Of a stretch of 46,393 bases of DNA, positions 1-8,994 are shown piece after piece. The stretch's first letter is position 1; the number at the start of each line of letters is the position of its first letter. Both the position numbers and the translations under genes were made by a program. Below the pieces are notes generated by a model that was not told the origin of the DNA, made no database searches, and worked only from the letters and a program-made list of their open reading frames with translations. The stretch comes from Chloroflexota bacterium (GTDB lineage: Bacteria; Chloroflexota; Anaerolineae; DUEN01): the NCBI GenBank assembly GCA_013152435.1, contig JAADGJ010000082.1:1-46393 (forward strand), given 5' to 3'.

Positions 1-40
1 TTACTTTCTCTACTTTACCCAAGGCGTTCCCTTTTGACTA

Positions 41-127
41 GTCCCTTCTCCAAAAAGCCAAACTTCAGGGAGGGGCGGAGCCCCTCCGAGCCTCCAGCGA
101 TGGCATTCCTCAAACACGCTCTCAGAG
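41..127 (-). repeat. Partial copy F of the structured intergenic repeat
   Basis: Read on the minus strand, the sequence starting at 127 matches the left inverted end of the other copies (CTCTGAGAGCGTGT, then GAGGAATGCC). It is followed by the first stem-loop: GGAGGGGC at 80-87 pairs with its complement at 69-76 around a 3-nt loop. The match to the full-length copies is lost after this hairpin, so the copy is truncated or diverged. It lies just past the glgX stop codon. A T-rich run follows the hairpin on the minus strand, so it may also end glgX transcription. Nothing else is recognised in 1-162. Confidence 0.6.
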
Positions 128-162
128 CCTCCGCATTGCTCGTCTTCCCGGGGCGCCACCGA

Positions 163-2301
163 TTATGCCCGGGCGATCAGAATCACACTGGAGCGGCACG
201 ATACCCGGTAAGCCTCCTGCGAGTCGAGAAGAGGTTCCTCGCCCTCCTCATGCAGATCGTGGGGGCAAGGCCGGGATGTATCCACAGCCAGATGCCAGCG
301 GCCGCCCCGTGGCGGTGGGGGCAGGACGAAGCTTGTAGCGTTCTCGTCCGCATTGAACATCAGATATAGGTCCTCTTCCTCCTCTCCCAGGATCAGGCAG
401 GCCAGCCGCTTTTCTCGGGGGTCTGACCAATTAGGTGGCTCCCCCATCGGGCTGAACCAGCGGATATCGGCCTCCGTGTAGAATTCCTCCCGTCGCAAAA
501 CGGGATGCGCGCGGCGGAAGGCGATCATCCCCCGCGTGAAGCGATAGATCTCCTGATGCCGCTGCAGGAATGACCAGTCGTACCAGCTGATTTCGTTGTC
601 CTGGCAGTACGCGTTGTTGTTGCCTCGCTGGGTGCGCCGAAACTCATCCCCGCCCAGCAACATCGGGACGCCGCGTGAGATGAACAGCGTGAGCAGGAAG
701 TTCTTGATCTGTCGCCTGCGCACGGCGTCGATCGTCGGGTCGTCCGTCTCGCCCTCTACCCCGTGGTTCTCGCTGTAATTCTCCTCGGCGCCGTCCCGGT
801 TCCCCTCCCCGTTGGCCTCGTTGTGTTTCCGGCGATAGCTCACCAGGTCATTCAGGGTGAACCCGTCGTGGCAGGTGATGAAGTTGATGCTGCACTCGGG
901 CCCCTTGCCCGATTGCTGATAGATGTCGGCGCTGCCGCAGATGCGGCTGGCGAAAAGGCCGATCATCCCCTCATCTCCTCGCCAGAAGCGCCGCACTTCA
1001 TCTCGATAGCGTCCGTTCCACTCCGCCCAGCGGCGCTCGGAGAAGCTACCCACCTGGTAGGCGCCGGCCGCATCCCATGCCTCGGCGATGATCTTGGCAT
1101 CGCGCAGGATCGGGTCCTCCGCGATGCGCTCCAGGAGGGGGGCATTGGCCTGTAGGTTCCCCTGTTCGTCCCGGCCCAGCACAGAGGCCAGGTCGAAGCG
1201 GAATCCGTCCACGTGCATCTCCGTGACCCAGTATCGCAACACGCTCAGGATGAAATCTCGCACGACGGGATGATTGCCGTTGATGGTATTGCCCGTGCCG
1301 GTGTAATCCCTGTAGAATCTCCGGTCCTCTTCCAGCATGTAGAAGATGGCGTTGTCCACGCCGCGCAGGCAGAGCGTGGGGCCCATCTCGTTCCCCTCCG
1401 CCGTGTGATTGAGCACCACATCCAGGATGACCTCGATACCTGCCCGGTGTAGGGCCTTCACCATCTCTTTGAACTCCAGCTTCTGCTGGCCCAATCCGCC
1501 GGCGCTGGCGTAGGAGGCCTTGGGGGCCTGAAAGGCCGCCGGGTTATAGCCCCAGTAGTTCCGCAGCCGCTCGCCGGTGAGCGGGTTGGTGCGTGATAGC
1601 TCATGCTCGTTGAATTCCTGTACGGGCATCAGCTCCACGGCGGTAATGCCCAGATCCCGCAGGTAGGGGATCTTCTCGATCAGTCCCCGATACGTGCCGG
1701 GATGTTGCACGCCGGAGCTGGGGTGGATGGTGAACCCTCGCACGTGGGTCTCGTAGATCAACGTCTCCGACCACGGATGGCGTGGCGGACGGTCCTCCTC
1801 CCAGTCGAAGTGCTCGTGAGTGAACACGCACTTGGGCATGGCCCCCGCGTCATCCACCTGGGAGGGCGACAGGTCTTGCTGTGGAGAGGCGGGATCGTAG
1901 CCCAGGGCGGGCGTGAAGTCCCAATGGGCGATGTGCGTGATCGCGGTGGCGAAGGGGTCCAGGAGCAGCTTGTGGACGTTGAACCGATGCCCACTCTGGG
2001 GAGCGTAAGGCCCGTCGACCCGATATCCGTACAGCTGTCCGGGGCGGATCCCGCGCACCCAGACATGCCAGATGTCCCCTGTGCGATGGCGAACGGGATC
2101 CAGGTAGATCTCGCGGCTGGGAGCGTCGTCTCCAGGGCGCTCGAAGAGTTCCAGGTAGACGTGGGTGGCATGGCGGCTGAAGAGGGCGAAGTTCACCCCG
2201 TCTCCCAGCCGGTGAGCTCCCAGAGGCAGGGGGATTCCCACCCGGACCTCGCCGGTTTCGGAGATCTCGTGCAGGTATTCGGAGAGGGCTCGTTCGTTCA
2301 C
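163..2301 (-). CDS. glgX: Glycogen debranching enzyme GlgX (isoamylase-type, GH13)
   Basis: This cytosolic enzyme hydrolyses alpha-1,6 branches of glycogen or limit dextrin. It is 712 aa, a normal length for GlgX/TreX. A CBM48-like N-terminal domain (about 15-110) precedes a GH13 barrel with all four conserved regions: DVVLNH near 294-299, FRFD with nucleophile D370, AEAWD with acid/base E407, and CHDG with H478-D479. The start is GTG at 2301, supported by AAGGGGAG about 6 nt upstream; the next gene starts upstream on the same strand with a 33-nt gap. No glycogen synthase or phosphorylase gene is nearby, so it stands apart from the usual glg cluster. The family assignment is firm; the exact physiological glucan is not known. 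Confidence 0.95.
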   Translation of the reverse strand: MNERALSEYLHEISETGEVRVGIPLPLGAHRLGDGVNFALFSRHATHVYLELFERPGDDAPSREIYLDPVRHRTGDIWHVWVRGIRPGQLYGYRVDGPYAPQSGHRFNVHKLLLDPFATAITHIAHWDFTPALGYDPASPQQDLSPSQVDDAGAMPKCVFTHEHFDWEEDRPPRHPWSETLIYETHVRGFTIHPSSGVQHPGTYRGLIEKIPYLRDLGITAVELMPVQEFNEHELSRTNPLTGERLRNYWGYNPAAFQAPKASYASAGGLGQQKLEFKEMVKALHRAGIEVILDVVLNHTAEGNEMGPTLCLRGVDNAIFYMLEEDRRFYRDYTGTGNTINGNHPVVRDFILSVLRYWVTEMHVDGFRFDLASVLGRDEQGNLQANAPLLERIAEDPILRDAKIIAEAWDAAGAYQVGSFSERRWAEWNGRYRDEVRRFWRGDEGMIGLFASRICGSADIYQQSGKGPECSINFITCHDGFTLNDLVSYRRKHNEANGEGNRDGAEENYSENHGVEGETDDPTIDAVRRRQIKNFLLTLFISRGVPMLLGGDEFRRTQRGNNNAYCQDNEISWYDWSFLQRHQEIYRFTRGMIAFRRAHPVLRREEFYTEADIRWFSPMGEPPNWSDPREKRLACLILGEEEEDLYLMFNADENATSFVLPPPPRGGRWHLAVDTSRPCPHDLHEEGEEPLLDSQEAYRVSCRSSVILIARA

Positions 2302-2334
2302 TTTATGCTCCCCTTAAGGAGGATCGATCTCAGC

Positions 2335-3576
2335 TTATGAGCCGAGCAATGCGATGAAGTCCGTTGCCAGCGCGACGAGGATGGTGAGGATCGCCACCCA
2401 GTTCGCCCATCGTGGGTTCCGGGCCGGGCCGACGATCCGCTCATCGTTGGAAAGCACCAGCAGCATGAGCATGAGGATGGGCAGAAGGACGCCGTCCAAT
2501 ACCTGGCTGTAGAAGAGGGCGTCCGCCGGGCGGAAGTTGGGCCACAGGGAGATCAGCCCCCCGCCGATCAGGCTGCCCGCCAGCACGATGTAGAAGCCGC
2601 GAGCGTGCGCAACCCGAGCGCCCAGGCCCTCCGGCCAGCCGAACAGCTCGGCTACGGCGTAGGCGGTAGAGCCTGCGAGTACGGGCAGGGCCAACAGCCC
2701 GGCGCCCAGCAGCCCCACGACGAAGGCGGCCTCTCCCCATCGCCCCAGGGGGGCCAGCGCCCTCGCCGCATCGGCTACGCTCTCTATCCGTCCGCCCGTG
2801 GCGTGGATCGTGGCCGCCGCGGCCACGATGATAAAGAAGGCGATCAGGTTGCTGTAGAGCATGCCCACCCAGGCGTTTGCATCTTCACGAGAGGCCTGGA
2901 TTGTGATCCCCTGATGCAGCTCTTCTACCTCCTCTCCCGCTTGCCAGAAGAGCATATAGGGGGAGATGGTGGTGCCCAACAGGCCCAGTGCAGCAACCAG
3001 CCAAACCCGTCGTGGCACGACGTGTGGGAGTAGGGTGGCCTGGGCCACAGTCCCCCAGTCCGGCCGCGCGAGGAAAGCCGCTATGACGTAGGTCAGCAGG
3101 ACGGCGGTCAGCGCCGTGAGGATCTTCTTCACCTGGAGGTATCCCTTGTGCAGGATCAAGAGCAGGACCAGCAGTATGCCAGGGACGAAGATCTCCCAGC
3201 GGATGCCGGTGAGCATCGCCAGCACGGCGGCCACGCCGGCCGTATCCGCCGCGATGGTGGCGACGTTGGCGATCACCAGCAGTAGCACGACGAGGAAACT
3301 CACGGCCCGTCCGTAACGTCTCTCGATGATGGCCGCCAGGCCGTCATTGGCCGCCAGGGCGATGCGAGCGGCCATGCTGTTGGCGGCGGCCAGCATGGGT
3401 GTGGAGAGCACCAGGAGCCACAGCTGGCTGAGGCCGGTGCTGGCTCCCACCATCGTGTAGGTCAGCACGCCGGCCGGATCGTCTCCCGCCCCGCCGGTGA
3501 TGAGCGCCGGCAGTGCCCCACGGGCCAGGGTGGCCACTTGGGCTCTCCGCTCGCGCAATCGGTGGCGATTGGCCAT
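2335..3576 (-). CDS. Divergent Nramp-like divalent metal/ion transporter
   Basis: A 413-aa polytopic inner-membrane protein with about eleven hydrophobic segments and the Nramp overall plan. The canonical first-helix motif DPGN is replaced by DPAG (D33-G36), and the sixth-helix MPH motif by ISPY (204-207), followed by MLFWQAGEEVEEL. These are the residues that bind the metal in classical Mn/Fe Nramp proteins, so substrate and ion coupling should not be assumed. This DPAG/SPY form is a recognisable bacterial Nramp-like branch. ATG start at 3576 with GGAGAGAG just upstream. It lies in a same-strand run with glgX downstream and a PrsW-type protease upstream. Family confidence is high, substrate confidence low. 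Confidence 0.85.
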   Translation of the reverse strand: MANRHRLRERRAQVATLARGALPALITGGAGDDPAGVLTYTMVGASTGLSQLWLLVLSTPMLAAANSMAARIALAANDGLAAIIERRYGRAVSFLVVLLLVIANVATIAADTAGVAAVLAMLTGIRWEIFVPGILLVLLLILHKGYLQVKKILTALTAVLLTYVIAAFLARPDWGTVAQATLLPHVVPRRVWLVAALGLLGTTISPYMLFWQAGEEVEELHQGITIQASREDANAWVGMLYSNLIAFFIIVAAAATIHATGGRIESVADAARALAPLGRWGEAAFVVGLLGAGLLALPVLAGSTAYAVAELFGWPEGLGARVAHARGFYIVLAGSLIGGGLISLWPNFRPADALFYSQVLDGVLLPILMLMLLVLSNDERIVGPARNPRWANWVAILTILVALATDFIALLGS

Positions 3577-3619
3577 GTCTCTCTCCGGACGTTTCCTTGG
3601 TCTATGAGCTGCTGAGCTC

Positions 3620-4471
3620 TCAGGAACTGGCGACCGGCTGGCCCTGGGCTGTGGCCATCCGCTTGGCCTCGTTCCATCGCCGCCAGAGGATGAAGAGGCC
3701 GATCCCGCCCACGATGGACTGTGCGATGAAGAAATCGAGGCCGGGAAGCGGGAGTACGGCCATCAGCGTGGGCAGCCCATCCCACAGCCCATGCAGGGCG
3801 GAGACGGTCAGGTAAGCCCCTAGCACCTTCCGGTTGACGCGGAAGCGTCCGCCTTTGCTTTCACGGAACAGGACGCCGGCCAGAATGGCCGTCCAGGTGC
3901 CGTGGCCCACCGGCGAGAGCAGCCCGCGCAATAGAGTCACGATGACGGTTATGGAGAGGTTGCCCCCGCTGCGGAGGAAGGCGCTGAAGGCATACCCGCT
4001 GCTCTCAAGCGCTGCAAACCCCATGCCGGCGGCGGCGCCGATGATGATCCCATCCAGCTCCGAGCCGTGCCGCCGGCGTCGTGCGATCACCAACACCCCC
4101 AGGATCTTGGCGAACTCCTCGATCAGGCCGACGGTGAAGGCCGTGAACAGGTCGAGGCGTCGGATGAAGAGGGGCTCCAGCAGTGCCGCCGCGAAGACCC
4201 CCAGGACCCCGCCGTAGAAGAAGCTCATGGCTGTCGTCGGCAGGGTGATCTGGCTGAGGTGCCGGCGCTCATAGAAGAAGGCCACGTAGGTCACGGGGAC
4301 CATGAAGCTGCCCAGCATGACCACGGTCGGGAAGAGGTTGGGGTTCCCGGTCAGGCCCAGGACCAGGACACCCAGGATGTAGAACAGCAGGCCGATCAGC
4401 AGCACACGCCACCATGCGTTCGTGCGCCGGGGTAGGTGTTGCGTCGTTTGTCGTAACGATCCCTGGACCAC
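3620..4471 (-). CDS. PrsW-family intramembrane metalloprotease
   Basis: A membrane protein of 283 aa with about seven to eight hydrophobic segments. All hallmark motifs of the PrsW (M82) family are visible: EEFAK at 118-122, FAALE at 152-156, H190 in HGTW, and HGLWD at 227-231. In Bacillus, PrsW cuts an anti-sigma factor at site 1 under stress; no anti-sigma factor is seen here, so the substrate is unknown. The open frame extends further upstream, but that part overlaps the 104-aa gene in another frame. The GTG at 4471 has GGAGAGGAG about 7 nt before it and is the likely start. It is 34 nt downstream of the 104-aa gene, which suggests co-transcription. Confidence 0.82.
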   Translation of the reverse strand: MVQGSLRQTTQHLPRRTNAWWRVLLIGLLFYILGVLVLGLTGNPNLFPTVVMLGSFMVPVTYVAFFYERRHLSQITLPTTAMSFFYGGVLGVFAAALLEPLFIRRLDLFTAFTVGLIEEFAKILGVLVIARRRRHGSELDGIIIGAAAGMGFAALESSGYAFSAFLRSGGNLSITVIVTLLRGLLSPVGHGTWTAILAGVLFRESKGGRFRVNRKVLGAYLTVSALHGLWDGLPTLMAVLPLPGLDFFIAQSIVGGIGLFILWRRWNEAKRMATAQGQPVASS

Positions 4472-4505
4472 GGTTCGGCTCCTCTCCTGCAGGTTCAAAT
4501 GGACG

Positions 4506-4820
4506 TCAGGAGGCCCGCTTTCGGCCGGCCAGCCCGTTCCAATCGGCCTTTGCCCTTTCCCACGCCTCACGCACGTGCTTCTTGATCTTCTCCCACTCTC
4601 CCTGGTGGCTGTGCGCCTCTCGCCAGGCGCGTTCCAGGTCCTCCTCGACCTCCTCCCAGGTTTCGCCGGGATATTCATCGGCCAGGGCGTGGTTCCAGCC
4701 GAACTGCAGGGCCGGCCTGACCTCATCGAAGGGATCTTGATAGATCATCCCGCTGTATGGATCCGGATAGATGGATCGGAAGGCCTTTTCGGTCGCCTCG
4801 TCCCAGTAGTCGTGCTTCAT
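4506..4820 (-). CDS. Acidic 104-aa protein, unknown function
   Basis: No family is recognised. The product is 104 aa, rich in Trp, Glu and Lys, with no signal peptide or membrane segment. The middle (about 52-95) looks like long amphipathic helices with regularly spaced Trp, Glu and Arg. The ATG at 4820 is preceded by GAAAGGAG, a strong ribosome binding site, and the gene sits 56 nt after the P-type ATPase and 34 nt before the PrsW-like gene on the same strand. That spacing suggests a small soluble partner of one of the membrane proteins. This is an inference from position only. Confidence 0.75.
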   Translation of the reverse strand: MKHDYWDEATEKAFRSIYPDPYSGMIYQDPFDEVRPALQFGWNHALADEYPGETWEEVEEDLERAWREAHSHQGEWEKIKKHVREAWERAKADWNGLAGRKRAS

Positions 4821-4876
4821 GGTGTCGCTCCTTTCTCGGTTGTTGTTGCTCCAATGGCCCCGTGGCTGGCGCTCTC

Positions 4877-7369
4877 TCAGTGTTCCAACAGGCTGGGTTG
4901 GTGCAGGTCGAAGATCCGGTAGGCGGCCAGTTTGATCCGGTCGTTCACCAGGAACCAGGCCAGCGCATATCCCCAGACTACCAGCGCCCAGTGCCACCCG
5001 ATGGGGGCCATGAAGATTCCGTAGGTGGCGATCAACGTCGCCACGAGTTGCGTCCCCGCCACCGCGCCCAGCAGGATGGGGGCGGGCCGGATGGACCAGA
5101 AGGGGCGCCGGGTGCGGGTGACGAAGATGGTGAGGTGCCCTGCCACGGACAGCTTCAGGTACATCAGGGACTGGATCGTCGGCCGGTCGAGGTGGAACAC
5201 GCGCTCGCCCAGGTAGAAGAGGCCGAAGGAGGCGAACACCCCGGCGATGCCCAGGACCGTGGCGATCCCCAACACGATGGGCATATTCCATGCCTCGGGT
5301 TGGTCGGAGTAGTGGACGTGATCGTAGGCGATGGACAGGATGGCGCCATCGTTCAGTAGTGCCAACAGGACGATCATCACCGCCGTGACCGGGTAGAAGT
5401 TGAAGACCAGGATGGATAAGGTCATGAACAGCAGAACCCGGATCGTCTCGGCAATGCGGTAGATGGCGTAACTGTTCATGCGTTGGAAGATCTTGCGGCT
5501 CTCCTTGACCGCATCGATGATGACGGAGAGTCCGGGCGTCAGCAGCACGATGTCCGCCGCAGCCCGGGCGGCGTCCGTGGCGTCCGAGACGGCGATGCCG
5601 GCATCCGCCTTTTTCAGCGCCGGCGCGTCGTTCACCCCATCGCCGGTCATGCCCACGATGTGCCCATGCTGTTGTAACACATCCACGATGTGGTACTTGT
5701 GCTCAGGAAAGACCTGTGCAAACCCATCGGCCTGCTCGATGGCCTCGGAGAGCTGCCCGGTCTCGTGGAACCGTGCTTTCGCGAAGAGGCTGGCGTCCAG
5801 GATGTTGGCGCCCAGGCCCAGCTGCCGGGCGATCTCTTTGGCGATAGCGATCTGATCCCCGGTCACCATCTTCACCTTGATCCCCATCTTCTCGGCGGTT
5901 TCGATGGTGGCTTGTGAGTCCTTGCGGGGTGGGTCATACAGGGGCAACACGCCCAGGAATTGCCATTGGCCGCTCTCGTCCGTGCGGGCCACGCCCAGGG
6001 AGCGGAATCCACGGGTGGCGAACTCGTTCACCGCCTGTTCGACCTGGAGTTTCACCCGGGCCGCGTTGGCGGATAGGGCCAGGATCACCTGGGGCGCCCC
6101 CTTGGTCACCTGAAACGTCTTCCCGTCCGGCCCCTTCACGGTGGCCTCCGTTCGCTTGTGGACGGGATCGAAGGGGCGGAAGTGGATCACATGGTATTTG
6201 CTCAGCTGTTGCGGGTCCTTTAGGCCGCCAAGGACAGCCAGATCGATGGTATCCTGGTCCTCCGCCCGGGAGGCCAGCGCCGCGTAGAAGATCACCTGGT
6301 CCGGGCTTTCCCCTTCCACACAGTATGGGTCGCCCAGCGTCAGCTTGTTCTCCGTCAGTGTGCCGGTCTTATCGGAGCACAGGATGTCGATACCGGCCAA
6401 CTCCTCGATGGCGGCCAGGTGGCTGACGATGGCCTGCTTCCGAGCCAGCAGCCTGGCTCCGACGGCCATGGTGACCGATAGGACGGCGGGCATGGCCACG
6501 GGCACCGCGGCCACGGTCAACACCAGGGCGAACTGCAGCGTGGTGAGCATGTTGTCGCCTCGGAATAGGGCGACCGAGAGGATCAGGATCACCAGCGCCA
6601 GGGCCAGCACGATCAGGTAATCGCCGATCTTCAGGACGGCGCGCTGGAAGTGGCTGACGGTGTGGGCGGTTTCCACCAAATGGGCCGTTTTGCCGAAGTA
6701 GGTGTCCTTTCCGGTGGCGTAGACCAGAGCGTCGATCTCTCCCTGTTTGATAATCGAGCCGGAGTAGACGCTGTCCCCCGGCTTGTGCGTGACGGGGAGG
6801 GACTCGCCGGTGAGGGCGGACTGATCCACGGTGATTGGGTCGCCCTCTAGCAGGCGGACGTCGGCGGGCACGATGTCGCCGATGCGCAGCCGGATGATGT
6901 CACCAGGCACGAGTTCCGGCGCCGGGATCGTCGTCCATGTGCCATCTCGTTTCACCCGGGCCTTCAGCGCCAGCTTCTCCTTGAGCGCCGCGATGGCGTT
7001 CCCGGCCTGGTACTCCTCCCAGAAGCCCACGACGGCGTTCATCAACAGGAGGGCCAGGATGATGCCGAAGTCCTCCCAATGATGCACCAGTGCGGACAGG
7101 ACGGCGGCGATCTCGATCATCCAGGGGATCGGCCCCCAGAAGTAGGAAAGGAACTTCAGGATAGGGTTGCCCTTCTCCTCGGGAAGCTCGTTGTAGCCGT
7201 ATTGGGTAAGCCGGCGCTGTGCCTCCGCCTGGCTGAGGCCATCCGTTGAGGCGTTGAGGCGTGCCAGCAGCTCCTCCAGTGATAAGGCTGCGGCTTGGTC
7301 GCCGGCCATGTGGGACATGTCGGCCGAGGACGCCGACGAGTCCTGCTTTTGTTTGCTCTTCTCCATCAT
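4877..7369 (-). CDS. P-type ATPase, plasma-membrane H+-ATPase type (P3A)
   Basis: An 830-aa ATP-driven proton-efflux pump of the P3A class, related to the fungal/plant Pma1 family and its archaeal homologues. The TGES actuator loop is at 187-190 and the phosphorylated aspartate is D333 in CSDKTGTLTE. The nucleotide/hinge motifs TGDQIA and GDGVNDAPALKKAD are present, as is the P3A-type LLNDGAILSIAYD in a late membrane helix. The N-terminal cytosolic segment lacks heavy-metal-binding CXXC motifs, which argues against a P1B pump. Start at the first of two ATGs after GGAGAAGGAG. It may help keep cytosolic pH or membrane potential. The neighbours (PRC-barrel, HEAT, PrsW, Nramp-like) give the block a stress and envelope flavour. 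Confidence 0.92.
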   Translation of the reverse strand: MMEKSKQKQDSSASSADMSHMAGDQAAALSLEELLARLNASTDGLSQAEAQRRLTQYGYNELPEEKGNPILKFLSYFWGPIPWMIEIAAVLSALVHHWEDFGIILALLLMNAVVGFWEEYQAGNAIAALKEKLALKARVKRDGTWTTIPAPELVPGDIIRLRIGDIVPADVRLLEGDPITVDQSALTGESLPVTHKPGDSVYSGSIIKQGEIDALVYATGKDTYFGKTAHLVETAHTVSHFQRAVLKIGDYLIVLALALVILILSVALFRGDNMLTTLQFALVLTVAAVPVAMPAVLSVTMAVGARLLARKQAIVSHLAAIEELAGIDILCSDKTGTLTENKLTLGDPYCVEGESPDQVIFYAALASRAEDQDTIDLAVLGGLKDPQQLSKYHVIHFRPFDPVHKRTEATVKGPDGKTFQVTKGAPQVILALSANAARVKLQVEQAVNEFATRGFRSLGVARTDESGQWQFLGVLPLYDPPRKDSQATIETAEKMGIKVKMVTGDQIAIAKEIARQLGLGANILDASLFAKARFHETGQLSEAIEQADGFAQVFPEHKYHIVDVLQQHGHIVGMTGDGVNDAPALKKADAGIAVSDATDAARAAADIVLLTPGLSVIIDAVKESRKIFQRMNSYAIYRIAETIRVLLFMTLSILVFNFYPVTAVMIVLLALLNDGAILSIAYDHVHYSDQPEAWNMPIVLGIATVLGIAGVFASFGLFYLGERVFHLDRPTIQSLMYLKLSVAGHLTIFVTRTRRPFWSIRPAPILLGAVAGTQLVATLIATYGIFMAPIGWHWALVVWGYALAWFLVNDRIKLAAYRIFDLHQPSLLEH

Positions 7370-7460
7370 CGCTCCTTCTCCTCATGAACCGGTTGATGGG
7401 ACATCATGGATATGACCTCCCGTTTCGCCGACGCACCGGATGTGCCCCGAGAGCGATCCC

Positions 7461-8063
7461 TCATCTTCTGCGGATCGGGATCGTCGGCAGCGCTTCAATG
7501 CTTCGCTTGTCTAACTTCAGGTAGACGGTGTCCTCCTCTATGCGGTCGATGGCCGAGACGGGGATGGTCACGTCCCTCTGCCCCCAGAGGTGACCCTCCC
7601 GTAGCACGAGATGGGTGATGTGGCCGTTCGCCGGGTCGACCAGGAACTCATCGATGCGCCCCACGCGTCCGTCGGTGGCCTCCACGTGGTCTCCCCGGTG
7701 CACGGCCAGCTCGCCCGGGGGGATATGTTCGGTCTCCAGCCGCACGGTCAGGTCCTCCGGGACGACATAGGGCCACATCAGATACGGCCCGCCCGTGTAC
7801 TCGGGCGCCTCCGCACGGATGAACTGCGTCTCGATGAAGGGATCCATGGCGGATAGCTCCTGAGCGGTGCAGCGCAGTCGTACCAGGCGAGGGGTGGACT
7901 CCACCACCTCGTCGATGCTGACTAGGCGCTCCGTATGCGGGAACCGCTTCTCCTTCACCACCAGGTGGGTGATCTCCCAATTGGTGGGGTTCACGATCAC
8001 ACTGGTCACATGGCCGCAAGGGCCATCAACGCAATGCACTTCTGCATTCACTGGGATGTCCAT
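7461..8063 (-). CDS. Double PRC-barrel domain protein
   Basis: A soluble 200-aa protein with two related beta-rich halves, about 1-75 and 112-192. Each half has the PRC-barrel pattern: a polar strand, a VDGxxGxV/TDGRVGRI turn, a VNP/VDPANG loop with ITHLVV or ITHLVL, and an IPVSAID-like end. PRC barrels occur in RimM and in photosynthetic reaction-centre H subunits; stand-alone copies are often stress-linked. The ATG at 8063 follows AGGAGATC at a normal distance. A CTTAAG direct repeat lies about 90 bp upstream, overlapping the -35 of a possible promoter. Function and partner are unknown. Confidence 0.85.
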   Translation of the reverse strand: MDIPVNAEVHCVDGPCGHVTSVIVNPTNWEITHLVVKEKRFPHTERLVSIDEVVESTPRLVRLRCTAQELSAMDPFIETQFIRAEAPEYTGGPYLMWPYVVPEDLTVRLETEHIPPGELAVHRGDHVEATDGRVGRIDEFLVDPANGHITHLVLREGHLWGQRDVTIPVSAIDRIEEDTVYLKLDKRSIEALPTIPIRRR

Positions 8064-8139
8064 CGTCGTGATCTCCTGTCGTGAAATGGGTAACAGCCTA
8101 CCTCATGATAACCGTGCCGGGGTGCCCCGTCTTTATGCC

Positions 8140-8170
8140 CGTATAAAGGCTGGCTTAAGAGAACTTAAAG
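8140..8170 (-). promoter_or_regulatory. Candidate promoter with CTTAA direct repeat, upstream of PRC-barrel gene
   Basis: CTTAAG at 8154-8159 and CTTAAAG at 8164-8170 lie 10 bp apart, on one face of the helix. On the minus strand a possible -10, TATACG, lies at 8140-8145, so the repeat overlaps the -35 region. This is typical of activation by OmpR-family regulators. A second, better site with the same core lies at 9565-9581. The regulator is not proven. Confidence 0.45.
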
Positions 8171-8198
8171 AAGTGCCTGTTCGTGTGGCTGACAACAA

Positions 8199-8259
8199 AA
8201 CACTCGCCCTACATATTGTTGCTTGCGTCGATGGTATCGCAATATGTAGGGCGAGTGTT
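8199..8259. repeat. Perfect 20-bp inverted repeat with 21-nt loop
   Basis: The arm at 8199-8218 (AACACTCGCCCTACATATTG) is the exact reverse complement of 8240-8259. The 21-nt loop has no obvious structure. It lies between the HEAT-repeat gene end and the PRC-barrel promoter, so it could end transcription from the HEAT gene. No clean T-run follows on the minus strand. The CGCCCTAC core resembles the palindrome at 15672-15707. Confidence 0.85.
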
Positions 8260-8307
8260 CGTGCGTGAGCGCAAAGGCCGGGCTGGCCTTGAGGATCCTC
8301 GGCCCTC

Positions 8308-8859
8308 TCAATGGCCGTCGCCGGCCTTCTCCCCTGTGTTCAGGTCCGCAGATTGCGCCAGCCTGCGCAGGACGGTGTCCACGGCCTCCGGGATCTCCGT
8401 GGTCGGGTCGATGCTCTCTAACGCCTTCAACACCGGCGCCACCTCGTCTCGATAGCCCATTTCGGATAGGGCGTGGAGCACGTGATGGGTCCCGTCCCGT
8501 AGCCAGGCCGATTGGGGATGCTCCGCCAGGGTTTGCAGCAAGGGGGGGAGCCCGGCGAGCCCGATGGCGATCAGCCCCTCGGCGGCCAGCCAGCGGGTGC
8601 CGCCGTTTTCATCCTCCAGGGCCTTCACCAATGCCGATGCCGCCGTCGGGTCGGCGATCTCTTTCAAGGCCTTGGTGGCCTCCCAACGCATGTGGTCGTT
8701 GGGAGCCGAGAGCGCCGCAATCAAAGGGGCTACCGCCGGCTTCCCCAGTGCGACCAGGGCTTCCCGCGCTTCCTCACGCGCCCAGCCGTCATCATCGGCC
8801 AGGGTCCTGATCAACGTATGTACGTCCTTCTTGCCTTCCTGACTCAATCGTTCAAACAT
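8308..8859 (-). CDS. HEAT-repeat protein
   Basis: A soluble 183-aa all-helical protein made of HEAT/PBS-lyase-type repeats of about 30 aa, for example AREEAREALVALGKPAVAPL, MRWEATKALKEIADPTAASAL and RWLAAEGLIAIGLAGLPPLL. Such repeats form a curved solenoid used for protein binding; nothing indicates enzymatic activity. ATG start at 8859 with a GGGAGG-like site. It is preceded on the same strand by the small Cys4 gene (135-nt gap) and followed by a long inverted repeat. The partner is unknown. Confidence 0.85.
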   Translation of the reverse strand: MFERLSQEGKKDVHTLIRTLADDDGWAREEAREALVALGKPAVAPLIAALSAPNDHMRWEATKALKEIADPTAASALVKALEDENGGTRWLAAEGLIAIGLAGLPPLLQTLAEHPQSAWLRDGTHHVLHALSEMGYRDEVAPVLKALESIDPTTEIPEAVDTVLRRLAQSADLNTGEKAGDGH

Positions 8860-8994
8860 GCTTCCTCCCTTGTCCCCTTTCCCGTGACCGGAATGTGCTC
8901 CGGCGTCCTCGTCCCCTGCGCGATCAGCGCAGGGTGCAGCCTGCTTCTTCGGCTATATGTGGTCGTTGTGGTCTGCGGATCTCATCTGCGTGCG

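Noticed and set aside
2310-2320. CTTAAG near the glgX start as another regulator site
   Set aside because: It is part of the glgX ribosome binding region and has no partner box 10-11 bp away.
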